64,000 nt of DNA from Microbacterium sp. 10M-3C3 (GTDB lineage: Bacteria > Actinomycetota > Actinomycetes > Actinomycetales > Microbacteriaceae). The stretch covers positions 2,604,001 to 2,668,000 of the forward strand of contig NZ_CP034245.1 of the NCBI RefSeq assembly GCF_003931875.1, in the 5' to 3' direction. The translations under genes were made by a program, and so were the position numbers. The notes under the pieces were generated by a model. It made no database searches. It was not told the origin of the DNA and was given only the letters and a program-made list of their open reading frames with translations. This document shows, piece after piece, positions 43,073 to 50,544 of the stretch; position 1 is the first letter of the stretch, and each line of letters opens with the position of its first letter.

Positions 43073-44059
43073 ATGAAGAAGATCACCGAGACCTCGGTCG
43101 TCGAGTACGACGAACCCGGGGGCCCTGACGTCCTGCACCTCGTGACGCGTCCGCTTCCCGCTCCCGGCGAGGGCGAGGTGACGGTCGAGGTCGTCACCAC
43201 GGGCCTGAACCACATCGAGACGTTCGTGCGCGCCGGCACCGAGACCGAGTGGCATGAGGACTACCCGCGCCGGTCGGGCAGCTGCTTCGCGGGCACCGTG
43301 GTCGCCGTCGGACCGGGGGTCACCGCGTACAAGATCGGCTCGGACGTCGTCGGTCACGTCCGCTCGGGCGCCCAGGCGACGTACCTCACCGTCGGCGTCG
43401 ATCACCTCGTGCCGAAGCCCCGCACTGTCACCTTCGAGACGGCCGGCGGGCTGTACCTCGCCGGCACGACCGCGCTGGACACGCTGGACGAGCTGAAGAT
43501 CGGGCCCGATGACACGGTCGTGATCTCCGCTGCAGCCGGCGGCGTCGGCAGCATCGAGGCGCAGATCGCCAAGCACCGTGGCGCGCGCGTCATCGGCACG
43601 TGCGGCGACCGCAACTTCGACTACCTGCGACAGCTCGGCATCATCCCGGTGCGCTACGGCGAAGGCATCGCCGACCGCATCCGCGAGAAGGCGCCGGACG
43701 GCGTCACCGCCTTCATCGACAATTTCGGTCAGGACGGACGCGAGCTCGCCCACGAGCTCGGCGTCGCCGACGCACGGTTCCGCTCGAGCGCCGACCGGCG
43801 CGAGCGCGAACTCGCGCTGCTGTCGGATGAGCCCGACGCTGTCGCGCACGGCACCGAGCAGTTGAAGAAGGTCGTCGACCTCGCCGAGCGCCGCGCATTC
43901 ACGGTGCTCGTGTCGGGCTTCTACCCGCTCGAGGACGTCGCGGAGGCGTACGACGACCTGCAGAAGCTGCACTCGCGCGGCAAGGTCGTGCTCGCGACGC
44001 ATCCGGTGACGACCCGGCGCATCGTCAAGGCCCGTGAGGTCATGGAGTCGCGCGGCTGA
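43073..44059 (+). CDS. MDR/quinone oxidoreductase-like NAD(P)-dependent dehydrogenase
   Basis: The product is 328 residues. The N-terminal GroES-like domain ('VEYDEPGGPDVLHLVTRPLP', 'EVVTTGLNHIETFVRAG') lacks the zinc-ligand cysteines of true alcohol dehydrogenases. The Rossmann domain has 'VVISAAAGGVGSIEAQIAKH' and 'GARVIGTCGDRNFDYLRQLG'. This is the quinone oxidoreductase type of medium-chain dehydrogenase. The N-terminal 'TETEWHEDYPRRSGSCFAGTVV' places it with enzymes often annotated as NADP-dependent oxidoreductases. The ATG at 43073 follows GAAGGAGGAG at optimal distance, which excludes the much longer frame. It stands alone. Confidence 0.85.
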   Translation: MKKITETSVVEYDEPGGPDVLHLVTRPLPAPGEGEVTVEVVTTGLNHIETFVRAGTETEWHEDYPRRSGSCFAGTVVAVGPGVTAYKIGSDVVGHVRSGAQATYLTVGVDHLVPKPRTVTFETAGGLYLAGTTALDTLDELKIGPDDTVVISAAAGGVGSIEAQIAKHRGARVIGTCGDRNFDYLRQLGIIPVRYGEGIADRIREKAPDGVTAFIDNFGQDGRELAHELGVADARFRSSADRRERELALLSDEPDAVAHGTEQLKKVVDLAERRAFTVLVSGFYPLEDVAEAYDDLQKLHSRGKVVLATHPVTTRRIVKAREVMESRG

Positions 44060-44080
44060 CGGATCGGCCGGCGCCGCGCC

Positions 44081-44911
44081 TCAGTCGAGGAACAGCGCGC
44101 GCAGGCGCTTCGTCGTGAAGACGAGGCCCACGGCGATCATCACGACGAAGTAGAGCACGTGCCACAGCAGCACGGGTGAGAGCGAGCCCGTCGTGAGTCC
44201 GCGGATGAGCTCGACGCCGTGCCACAGCGGGAACGCCTGCACGACGAGCTGGATGGCCGCGGGGTACTGCGTGATCGGGAAGAACGTCGCCGAGAACAGG
44301 AACATCGGCAGCATGATGAGGTTGATCCAGTCCATCTGCTGGAACGTCTTCATGTAGCTCGTGATCGCCATGCCCAGGCTCGCGAAGCCGAACGCGATGA
44401 GCAGCACCGAGGGCAGCGCGAGGATCGCCGTGGGTGCGAGGTTCAGCCCGAAGAGCTGCATGATCACCATGAAGCCGCACGCGTACAGCAGGCCCCGCAG
44501 CAGGGCGTAGAGGATCTCGCCGAGTGCGACATCGAGCGGACCGAGCGAGGTCGAGAGCATCCCCTCGTACTGCTTGCCGTAGTTGAGCTTGAAGAAGACG
44601 TTCCACGTCGAGTCGTACACGGCGCCGTTCATGGCCGAGACGGCCAGGAGCGCGGGCGCGATGTAGGCGGCGTAGGGCACGACGAGCCCGGTGGACGTCG
44701 CCACGTCGCCGACGAGCGCCCCGAGCCCGATGCCCATCGACGCGAGGTACAGCACCGGCTCGAAGAAGCCCGAGACCACGACGATCCAGTTCGACGACCG
44801 GGCGGCGAGGAACCCGCGCTGGAGCACGGCCTGCGGGTTGCCCGCCCACAGCGCCCGCACGCCGCCGCGCCGGCGCGCAGCCGGCCGGGTCGCGATTCCC
44901 GTGGCGGTCAT
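44081..44911 (-). CDS. ABC-2 type exporter permease (DrrB-like)
   Basis: The product is 276 residues with six membrane helices. 'WIVVVSGFFEPVLYLASMGI', 'IAPALLAVSAMNGAVYDSTW' and 'QMDWINLIMLPMFLFSATFF' are ABC-2/NodJ-type motifs. It is a sequence relative of the permease encoded just upstream (both have 'FEPVLYL/QPILYL' and 'LPMFLFSATFFP/VPMFLFSGTFYP'), so the two arose by duplication and probably form a heterodimer. It is last of the three-gene operon; the ATG at 44911 overlaps the upstream stop. Confidence 0.9.
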   Translation of the reverse strand: MTATGIATRPAARRRGGVRALWAGNPQAVLQRGFLAARSSNWIVVVSGFFEPVLYLASMGIGLGALVGDVATSTGLVVPYAAYIAPALLAVSAMNGAVYDSTWNVFFKLNYGKQYEGMLSTSLGPLDVALGEILYALLRGLLYACGFMVIMQLFGLNLAPTAILALPSVLLIAFGFASLGMAITSYMKTFQQMDWINLIMLPMFLFSATFFPITQYPAAIQLVVQAFPLWHGVELIRGLTTGSLSPVLLWHVLYFVVMIAVGLVFTTKRLRALFLD

Positions 44912-45786
44912 CTCGCGAGCCTCCGTTCGAAGATGCGGCGCGCGGCGAGGTAACCGCCGGCGGCGAGCACGAGCAGGTACGCGAGATGACCGAGCGCGGG
45001 GAGTGCGTCGATCGGGCCGTACGTCAGCATCCGCCCGAGCTCGGTGGCATGCCACAGGGGCGAGACCCACCCGATGGGCTGAAGGAACCACGGCAGCGTC
45101 GACAGCGGGTAGAACGTGCCGGAGAAGAGGAACATCGGCACGAAGATGAATCGCTGCACGAGCGCGAACTGACCCTTGTCGTCTTCGATCGACGCGGCGT
45201 ACGCCATGAGCGGTGCACCGAAGCTGACGCCCGCGAGAAGCCCGACGAAGATGGAGAGCCATCCGGTCGCGGGGTTCGGCACGGCGCCGAAGACCCAGAT
45301 GAACAGGTAGTAGGCGGCGACGCCGACGAACATGCGCGCGCACGCGCCGAGCACCACGCCGTTCGCGATCTGCGGCGACGACAGCGGCGACGCGTTGAAG
45401 CCGTAGAAGTAGCGCCGCCACTTGAAGCCCGACATCACGGGGTAGGTGAACTCCTCCGACGCGACGCCGATCGCGGCCGTGGCGAGAAGGGCGGGCGCGA
45501 TGAACACGAGGTACGACACGGCGCGACCGCCGTCGTCGATGTCACCCTGGATGAGGGCGGCGAGGCCCAGCCCGAGGCCGAGGAGGTACAGGATCGGCTG
45601 GCCGAGCGCGCCGATGACGATCGTCCAGCCGTACGCGCGCATCGTGCGCACCATGTGCTCCGTGACGTACCACGAGCCGCGCCGCCGCGGCTTGCGCGCC
45701 CACTTCAATGCCTCGGCGCGCAGCTCGTCGAGCGAGGGGTGCACAACGGCCGCGGGCGCGGCATCCGGATTCGACGGCGCGGTCAT
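44908..45786 (-). CDS. ABC-2 type exporter permease (DrrB-like)
   Basis: The product is 292 residues. A cytoplasmic N-terminus of about 50 residues ends in 'WARKPRRRGSWYVTEHMVRT'. Six membrane helices follow with 'GALGQPILYLLGLGLGLAAL', 'VASEEFTYPVMSGFKWRRYF' and 'RFIFVPMFLFSGTFYPLSTL'. It works with the adjacent permease and the ATPase encoded upstream in an efflux system of daunorubicin-resistance or nodulation-factor type; the exported compound is unknown. The ATG at 45786 overlaps the ATPase stop. Confidence 0.9.
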   Translation of the reverse strand: MTAPSNPDAAPAAVVHPSLDELRAEALKWARKPRRRGSWYVTEHMVRTMRAYGWTIVIGALGQPILYLLGLGLGLAALIQGDIDDGGRAVSYLVFIAPALLATAAIGVASEEFTYPVMSGFKWRRYFYGFNASPLSSPQIANGVVLGACARMFVGVAAYYLFIWVFGAVPNPATGWLSIFVGLLAGVSFGAPLMAYAASIEDDKGQFALVQRFIFVPMFLFSGTFYPLSTLPWFLQPIGWVSPLWHATELGRMLTYGPIDALPALGHLAYLLVLAAGGYLAARRIFERRLAR

Positions 45787-46724
45787 TCGATCAGCGACCT
45801 TCCCGTGAGACGCAGGAAGACGTCCTCGAGGCTCGAGCGGCGCACGAGCGAGGTGAGCGGCGTGTGCCCGGCAGCGGTGACCCGTTCGAGGGCGGCCTCG
45901 CCGTCGTGGGCGTAGATGAGTATGCGGTCGGGCAGCACCTCGAGTCGATCGCCGATGCCCTGCAGGTGCACCGCGGCCTGCTCGTTGCGGTCGGAGCCGA
46001 AGCGCACCTCGAGCACCTCGCGGCTGGAGTGGTCGCGGATGAGCGAGGCGGGCGTCCCCTCGGCCATGATGCGTCCCTTGTCCACGACGATGAGCCGGTC
46101 GCACAGCTGCTCGGCCTCGTCCATGTAGTGCGTCGTGAGCACGAGCGTCGTGCCCCGCTCCTTGAGGCGGAACAGGCGGTCCCACAGCACGTGTCGCGCC
46201 TGCGGGTCGAGGCCCGTCGTCGGCTCGTCCAGCAGCAGGATGCGGGGGTTGTTGATGAGGCCGCGCGCGATCGTGAGGCGTCGCTTCATGCCGCCCGAGA
46301 GCTGCTCGACCTTGTTCGTCGCCTTGTCCTCCAGCTGCGCGAAGGCGAGCAGCTCGTCGGCCTTCTGCGCGCACACCTTGCCGGGCAGACCGAAGTACCG
46401 CCCGTAGATGTAGAGGTTCTCGCGCGCGTTGAGCTCGGCGTCGAGGTTGTCCTGCTGCGGCACGACGCCCAGGCGCGAGCGGATCTCGGGGCCGTACCGG
46501 TCAGGGTCGAGGCCCAGGATGCTGAGGTCGCCGCCGGTGCGGGTCGACACCGCGCCGATCATCTTCATCGTCGTGGACTTGCCGGCGCCGTTGGGCCCGA
46601 GGAGGCCGAACGACTCGCCCGGCGCCACCTCGAACGACAGCCCGTCGACGGCGACGAAGTCGGGCTTGCCCTTCGCGCTGTAACGCTTGACGAGGTCTCG
46701 GGCGGCGATCACGGGCTCAGGCAC
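45783..46724 (-). CDS. ABC exporter ATP-binding protein (DrrA/NodI-like)
   Basis: The product is 313 residues. Walker A 'GPNGAGKSTTMKMI', signature 'LSGGMKRRLTIARGL' and Walker B 'ILLLDEPTTGLDP' are intact. The C-terminal 80 residues form the DrrA/NodI-type extension ending in 'TSLVRRSSLEDVFLRLTGRSL'. It energises the two permeases downstream. The start is GTG 46724, with TAGGGT 6 bases upstream on the minus strand and no ribosome site. It is first of a 4-base-overlapped operon. Confidence 0.92.
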   Translation of the reverse strand: MPEPVIAARDLVKRYSAKGKPDFVAVDGLSFEVAPGESFGLLGPNGAGKSTTMKMIGAVSTRTGGDLSILGLDPDRYGPEIRSRLGVVPQQDNLDAELNARENLYIYGRYFGLPGKVCAQKADELLAFAQLEDKATNKVEQLSGGMKRRLTIARGLINNPRILLLDEPTTGLDPQARHVLWDRLFRLKERGTTLVLTTHYMDEAEQLCDRLIVVDKGRIMAEGTPASLIRDHSSREVLEVRFGSDRNEQAAVHLQGIGDRLEVLPDRILIYAHDGEAALERVTAAGHTPLTSLVRRSSLEDVFLRLTGRSLIE

Positions 46725-46736
46725 CGGACCACCCTA
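46722..46736 (-). promoter_or_regulatory. -10 hexamer TAGGGT, leaderless start of the DrrA-like operon
   Basis: On the minus strand TAGGGT (46731-46736), 6 bases, then GTG at 46724. Confidence 0.55.
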
Positions 46737-46781
46737 GCCGCCGCGACGGACACCGCCCGACGCCCGGTCCGGCTCGTGGTG

Positions 46782-47116
46782 CGCTGCGCTCGCTCAGCGT
46801 CCGTAGCGGCTGCCCCGGGCCGTCCGCGGCAGGTGGGGCGCTTCGTCTCGCTCGGCTCGCCCTGGGTCCGGGATCGGCTCCCGGACCCTGAGCGAGGGAG
46901 AGCAGCGACCGAGACGAAGGGCACCGCGCGGACAACGGTGGCCGGTCCCTGGGCCTGTCGAAGGCCGGTCCCTGAGCCTGTCGAAGGGCGGTCCCTGAGC
47001 CCGTCGAAGGGTCTGCCTGCGGGCGCGTTGTGCGGTTCGTGTCGCTGCGCTCGCTCAGCGTCCGGTAGCGGCTGCCGGACCCTGAGCGAGGGAGCGCAGC
47101 GGCCGGGACGAAGGGC
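46782..47116. repeat. Composite palindromic repeat region upstream of the DUF222-HNH gene
   Basis: The 439 bases 46725-47163 hold no gene. Two related elements are visible. A left arm at 46782-46814 recurs at 47043-47076 with one base difference. A right arm of 40 bases at 46883-46922 recurs at 47077-47116 with three mismatches. The second element folds as a near-complete hairpin, 47043-47101. In the first copy, a different palindrome (46841-46919) has a 10-bp outer stem (CTTCGTCTCG) and a 9-bp inner stem (GGGTCCGGG). The tandem array 46944-47011 lies between the elements. Confidence 0.85.
46944..47011 (+). repeat. Three tandem 23-base units of the dispersed repeat
   Basis: Units begin at 46944, 46967 and 46990, each GGTCCCTG(A/G)GCC(T/C)GTCGAAGG. 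The middle unit contains a perfect copy of the 20-mer found at 11905-11924. Confidence 0.9.
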
Positions 47117-47151
47117 GGGAACAGCGCCCGAGCGATGTCGGAGGTTGGTGG

Positions 47152-47166
47152 CAGAGTCAGGACATG
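47152..47166 (+). promoter_or_regulatory. -10-like CAGAGT, possible leaderless start of HNH gene
   Basis: CAGAGT (47152-47157), 6 bases, ATG 47164. First position is C instead of T. Confidence 0.3.
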
Positions 47167-48501
47167 AACACCTCCGCGAGCATCGCTCATCCCGACCAGG
47201 ATGACGTCGCGCTCGCGGACATCGTCGACCGGCTCGTCGCGGCCGACGAGGCGATCGCGGAGATCGAAGCCGACAAGATCGTCCAGCTGGCCGCGGCTCT
47301 CCGCATCGCGAAGAAGCGCGCCGCCACGCAGTCTGTCGAGACCCGGATGCGGGAGCTCGAGGAACGTTCGATCGCGTCGGAGATCGGCACGGCGCTCCGG
47401 GTGCATGACAGAGCGATCCAGAACCGGATGCATGCCGCCCTCGAACTGGTCGAGGGCTACCCGGCGACGCTCGACGCCCTGGCGGAGAGCCGCATCTCGG
47501 CGCGTCACGCGATGGTCATCGTCGAAGAAGGCCGCGACCTCACCGCCCCGGACACCCGAGCGCTGTACGAGCGCACCGTGCTGGAGCGGGCGTACCTGGT
47601 CACGGCGCCGGCGACCCGCACCTTCGCGATGCAGGTGGCGCAGGAGCTGCACCCGCGGTCGATCACGGAACGGCACGCGACCGCGGTGCAGAAGCGGAGA
47701 GTGTGGGTGCAGGACCTCGGCGACGGCATGGCCGAGCTCGGCATCATCGCCTCCGCTGTGCTGGTGCACGGGACGATGGACCGGCTCACCCAGTGCGCCA
47801 ACCAGATCAAAGCCGTCGCGGTGGAGGAACCCGCCGACGTCGAGGTGGACGAGGACGACGCGGTCTACGACCAGCGCAACATCGACCAGATCCGCGCCGA
47901 TCTCGCCACCGACATCCTCCTCACCGGCGGCCCAAGCGTCGACCCGACCACCGGCGCCATCACCGGCGCACTCGGCGGGCTCGCCGCCATCCACGCCCGC
48001 GCGTCGATCGTCATCCCCGCGCTCACCGCCGCCGGGCTCGCCGACCGCGGCGCGAGCGTCGACGGCGCCATCCCGGTCGATGCCGACACCGCCCGATGCC
48101 TGCTCGCGGGGGCGCCGTCGTGGGAGCGGATCCTCACCCATCCCATCCACGGGCACGTGCTCGCGACCGACACCTACCGGCGACCCGCGAACCTCGACCG
48201 CTACCTCGCCGCCCGCGACATCCACTGCCGGTTCCCCGGCTGCCGCAGACCCGCGCGCCAGTGCGACCGCGACCACAACCAGGACTGGGCGCTCGGCGGC
48301 ACCACCGAAGCGTGCAACCTCGCGTGCTTGTGCAAGAGGCACCACACCCTCAAGACCGAGAAACCCTGGAAACCGGTGCAGCTCCGGGACGGCAGCATCC
48401 GCTGGACCAGCCCCCTCGGCAGGGTCTCCACCGACCCACCCGAGCGATACGTCATCTTCCGCGACGAACCCGACCCCCCACCCGGCGACCCACCCTTCTG
48501 A
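47164..48501 (+). CDS. DUF222 domain protein with C-terminal HNH endonuclease motif (13E12 family)
   Basis: The product is 445 residues. The long helical N-terminal region (about 1-300) is DUF222-like, with 'ALRVHDRAIQNRMHAALELV' and 'ALAESRISARHAMVIVEEGR' being typical. The C-terminal HNH domain has 'CRFPGCRRPARQCDRDHNQD', then 'NLACLCKRHHTLK', giving two CxxC-like zinc pairs and the catalytic His of DH. These proteins correspond to the REP13E12 proteins of mycobacteria, are often repeated, and have unproven nuclease activity. It lies 48 bases after the palindromic repeat region, the same association as in REP13E12. Only one copy is in the window. Confidence 0.88.
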   Translation: MNTSASIAHPDQDDVALADIVDRLVAADEAIAEIEADKIVQLAAALRIAKKRAATQSVETRMRELEERSIASEIGTALRVHDRAIQNRMHAALELVEGYPATLDALAESRISARHAMVIVEEGRDLTAPDTRALYERTVLERAYLVTAPATRTFAMQVAQELHPRSITERHATAVQKRRVWVQDLGDGMAELGIIASAVLVHGTMDRLTQCANQIKAVAVEEPADVEVDEDDAVYDQRNIDQIRADLATDILLTGGPSVDPTTGAITGALGGLAAIHARASIVIPALTAAGLADRGASVDGAIPVDADTARCLLAGAPSWERILTHPIHGHVLATDTYRRPANLDRYLAARDIHCRFPGCRRPARQCDRDHNQDWALGGTTEACNLACLCKRHHTLKTEKPWKPVQLRDGSIRWTSPLGRVSTDPPERYVIFRDEPDPPPGDPPF

Positions 48502-48511
48502 CCGACACGCG

Positions 48512-49306
48512 ATGAACGACACCGCACTCTTCCCGGCAGCCCCGCTGCGCTCGCCCGACCTGCACGATGACTTCGCGCGCGGACTCGACCGCTCCCGCTG
48601 GGTCGCGCACTACCTCCCGCACTGGACGACGCCCGACCGCTCCGCCGCGCGTGTGCGCGCGGTGCCCGGCGGACTCGAACTGCGGATCGAGGCCGACCAG
48701 CCCGACTGGCGGCCCGAAGACGCGCCGCTGCGCGTCTCCAACCTCCAGACGGGCGTCTTCTCCGGCCCGCGCGGCTCGGCGCGCGGCACGCACCGCCACC
48801 GCGACGACGTGACCGTGCGCAGCGAGACCGGCCAGCGGCTGCTGTTCGCGCCGTCCGCGGGGCGGGTCGACCTCACGGTGTCCGCGAGCCGCGATCCCGG
48901 ATGCATGACGGCCGCGTGGCTCGTCGGCACCGAGCATCTGTCACCCGACGACGCCGGGGAGATCTGCGTGTTCGAGATCGACGCGGACGCGATCGGCGCG
49001 ACCACGACCGCCCGCAGCGGCATCAAGGCGCACGGCGACGCCCGGCTCGTCGACGACATGCGCGAAGTCGTCGCGCCGCTGGATGCGAGCCGTCCGCACA
49101 CGTGGAGCGTCGTCTGGGGCGATGGGGAGACGGTGATCGGATGCGACGGGCGCGTCGTCCGCCGCATCCGGCAGTCACCCGACTACCCGCTCCTCCTGCT
49201 CGTCGACCTGTTCGAGGTCGCGCCTCCCGGCGGCACCTACCCGAAGACCGCCGTCCTGCACGAGGTGACGGGCTGGGCGGACGAGCCTCAGCCGCGCGCG
49301 ACCTGA
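48512..49306 (+). CDS. Glycoside hydrolase family 16-like (concanavalin A fold) protein with altered catalytic motif
   Basis: The product is 264 residues. 'SPDLHDDFARGLDRSRWVAH' at the start and 'LSPDDAGEICVFEIDADAIG', then 'KAHGDARLVDDM', resemble the laminarinase-like GH16 fold. The catalytic E-(I/L)-D-x-x-E motif reads E150-I-C152-V-F-E155, so the middle Asp is a Cys. There is no signal peptide, so it is predicted cytoplasmic. Activity as a glucanase is doubtful; it may be a carbohydrate-binding or divergent family member. ATG at 48512, 10 bases after the HNH stop. Its end overlaps the convergent ackA by 19 bases. Confidence 0.65.
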   Translation: MNDTALFPAAPLRSPDLHDDFARGLDRSRWVAHYLPHWTTPDRSAARVRAVPGGLELRIEADQPDWRPEDAPLRVSNLQTGVFSGPRGSARGTHRHRDDVTVRSETGQRLLFAPSAGRVDLTVSASRDPGCMTAAWLVGTEHLSPDDAGEICVFEIDADAIGATTTARSGIKAHGDARLVDDMREVVAPLDASRPHTWSVVWGDGETVIGCDGRVVRRIRQSPDYPLLLLVDLFEVAPPGGTYPKTAVLHEVTGWADEPQPRAT

Positions 49307-50544
49307 AGCGCCTGCCGCGCGATCTCGAGCTCCTCGTTGGTCGGGACCACGAGCACCGTCACCGGCGACGCGTCCGTCGAGATGACGCGGATGCCGCGCC
49401 GGCGCGCCGCGTTGCGCTCCGGATCGATCTCGACCCCCGCGAAGCCGAGTGTCGCGAGCGCCTCCGCCCGCACCTCGGGCACGTTCTCGCCGACCCCCGC
49501 GGTGAACACGACGACATCCGCCCCGCCCAGCTGCGCCAGGTACGCGCCGGCGTAGGCGCGGAGGCGATGGATGTAGACGTCCCACGCGAGCGTCGCGGCG
49601 GCATCGCCCGCAGCGACGCCGGCACGGATGTCGCGCATGTCGCCCACCCCCGCGAGGCCCTTGAGGCCGGAGCGCTTGTTGAGGAGATCGTCGAGCTCGG
49701 CGATCGACAGATCGGCACGGCGCGCGAGGTGCAGGAGCACCGCAGGGTCGAGGTCGCCCGAGCGCGTCCCCATCACGAGACCCTCGAGCGGCGTCAGCCC
49801 CATCGACGTCTCGACCGAGCGACCGCCCGCCACGGCCGTCACGGACGCGCCGTTGCCGAGGTGGAAGACGATCTGCCGCAGCTCCGCGAGCGGACGGCCG
49901 AGGAAGGCCGCGGCGGCCTCCGACACGAACTTGTGACTCGTCCCGTGGAACCCGTAGCGGCGGATGCGGTGCGCTTCGGCGAGCTCGGCGTCGATGGCAT
50001 ACGTGTACGCGGCGGGCGCGAGCGTCTGGTGGAACGCCGTATCGAACACGGCGACGTGCGGCACGTCGGGGAACGCCGTCTTCGCCGCGCGGATGCCCGC
50101 GAGGTTGGCCGGGTTGTGCAGCGGAGCGAGCACCGACAGCTCGTCGATGTTGATCTCGACGAGCGACGTGATGAGCGTCGGGGCGAAGAAGCGGGCGCCG
50201 CCGTGCACGACGCGATGCCCCACCGCGACCGGCGGATCGTCCTCGAGCGACGGACCGTGCGCCGCGAACGCATCGAGCATGACCTGGAACCCGGCGGTGT
50301 GGTCGGGGATGACGCGCCGGATCTCGCTCGTGACGTCGGCGACGGTGTGGGCGGCGCCGTCGGCCGCGACCCCGAGGCCCGCGGCGGTGACGGTGTGCGT
50401 CGCGACGCCCGTCGCCTCCGGGTCGGCGGAGGTCTCCCCGATCCGCTCCACGAGCCCCGACGCGAGGACGCGCTCGCTCTCGGCGTCGAGCAGCTGGTAT
50501 TTGAACGACGACGAGCCCGAGTTGACGACGAGGATACGGCTCAT
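49288..50544 (-). CDS. ackA: Acetate kinase
   Basis: The product is 418 residues. 'VLVVNSGSSSFKYQLLD' is the first nucleotide-binding signature. 'GHRVVHGGARFF', 'YGFHGTSHKFVSE', 'VFHLGNGASVTAVAGGRS', 'MGTRSGDLDPAV' and 'FTAGVGENVPEVR' are the remaining landmarks. It interconverts acetyl phosphate and ATP with acetate and ADP. The ATG at 50544 overlaps the pta stop, so the two enzymes are coupled. Confidence 0.96.
   Translation of the reverse strand: MSRILVVNSGSSSFKYQLLDAESERVLASGLVERIGETSADPEATGVATHTVTAAGLGVAADGAAHTVADVTSEIRRVIPDHTAGFQVMLDAFAAHGPSLEDDPPVAVGHRVVHGGARFFAPTLITSLVEINIDELSVLAPLHNPANLAGIRAAKTAFPDVPHVAVFDTAFHQTLAPAAYTYAIDAELAEAHRIRRYGFHGTSHKFVSEAAAAFLGRPLAELRQIVFHLGNGASVTAVAGGRSVETSMGLTPLEGLVMGTRSGDLDPAVLLHLARRADLSIAELDDLLNKRSGLKGLAGVGDMRDIRAGVAAGDAAATLAWDVYIHRLRAYAGAYLAQLGGADVVVFTAGVGENVPEVRAEALATLGFAGVEIDPERNAARRRGIRVISTDASPVTVLVVPTNEELEIARQALQVARG

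Noticed and set aside
44910..46374. Long in-frame extensions of the DrrB-like permease genes
   Set aside because: They run over the upstream genes; ATGA overlaps mark the real starts.
46944..47011. CRISPR array or VNTR locus
   Set aside because: Only three 23-base units with no spacers; the unit is a dispersed repeat found elsewhere.
47164..48501. Homing endonuclease or intein/intron insertion
   Set aside because: The HNH protein is a free-standing DUF222 protein, and no interrupted host gene is visible around it.
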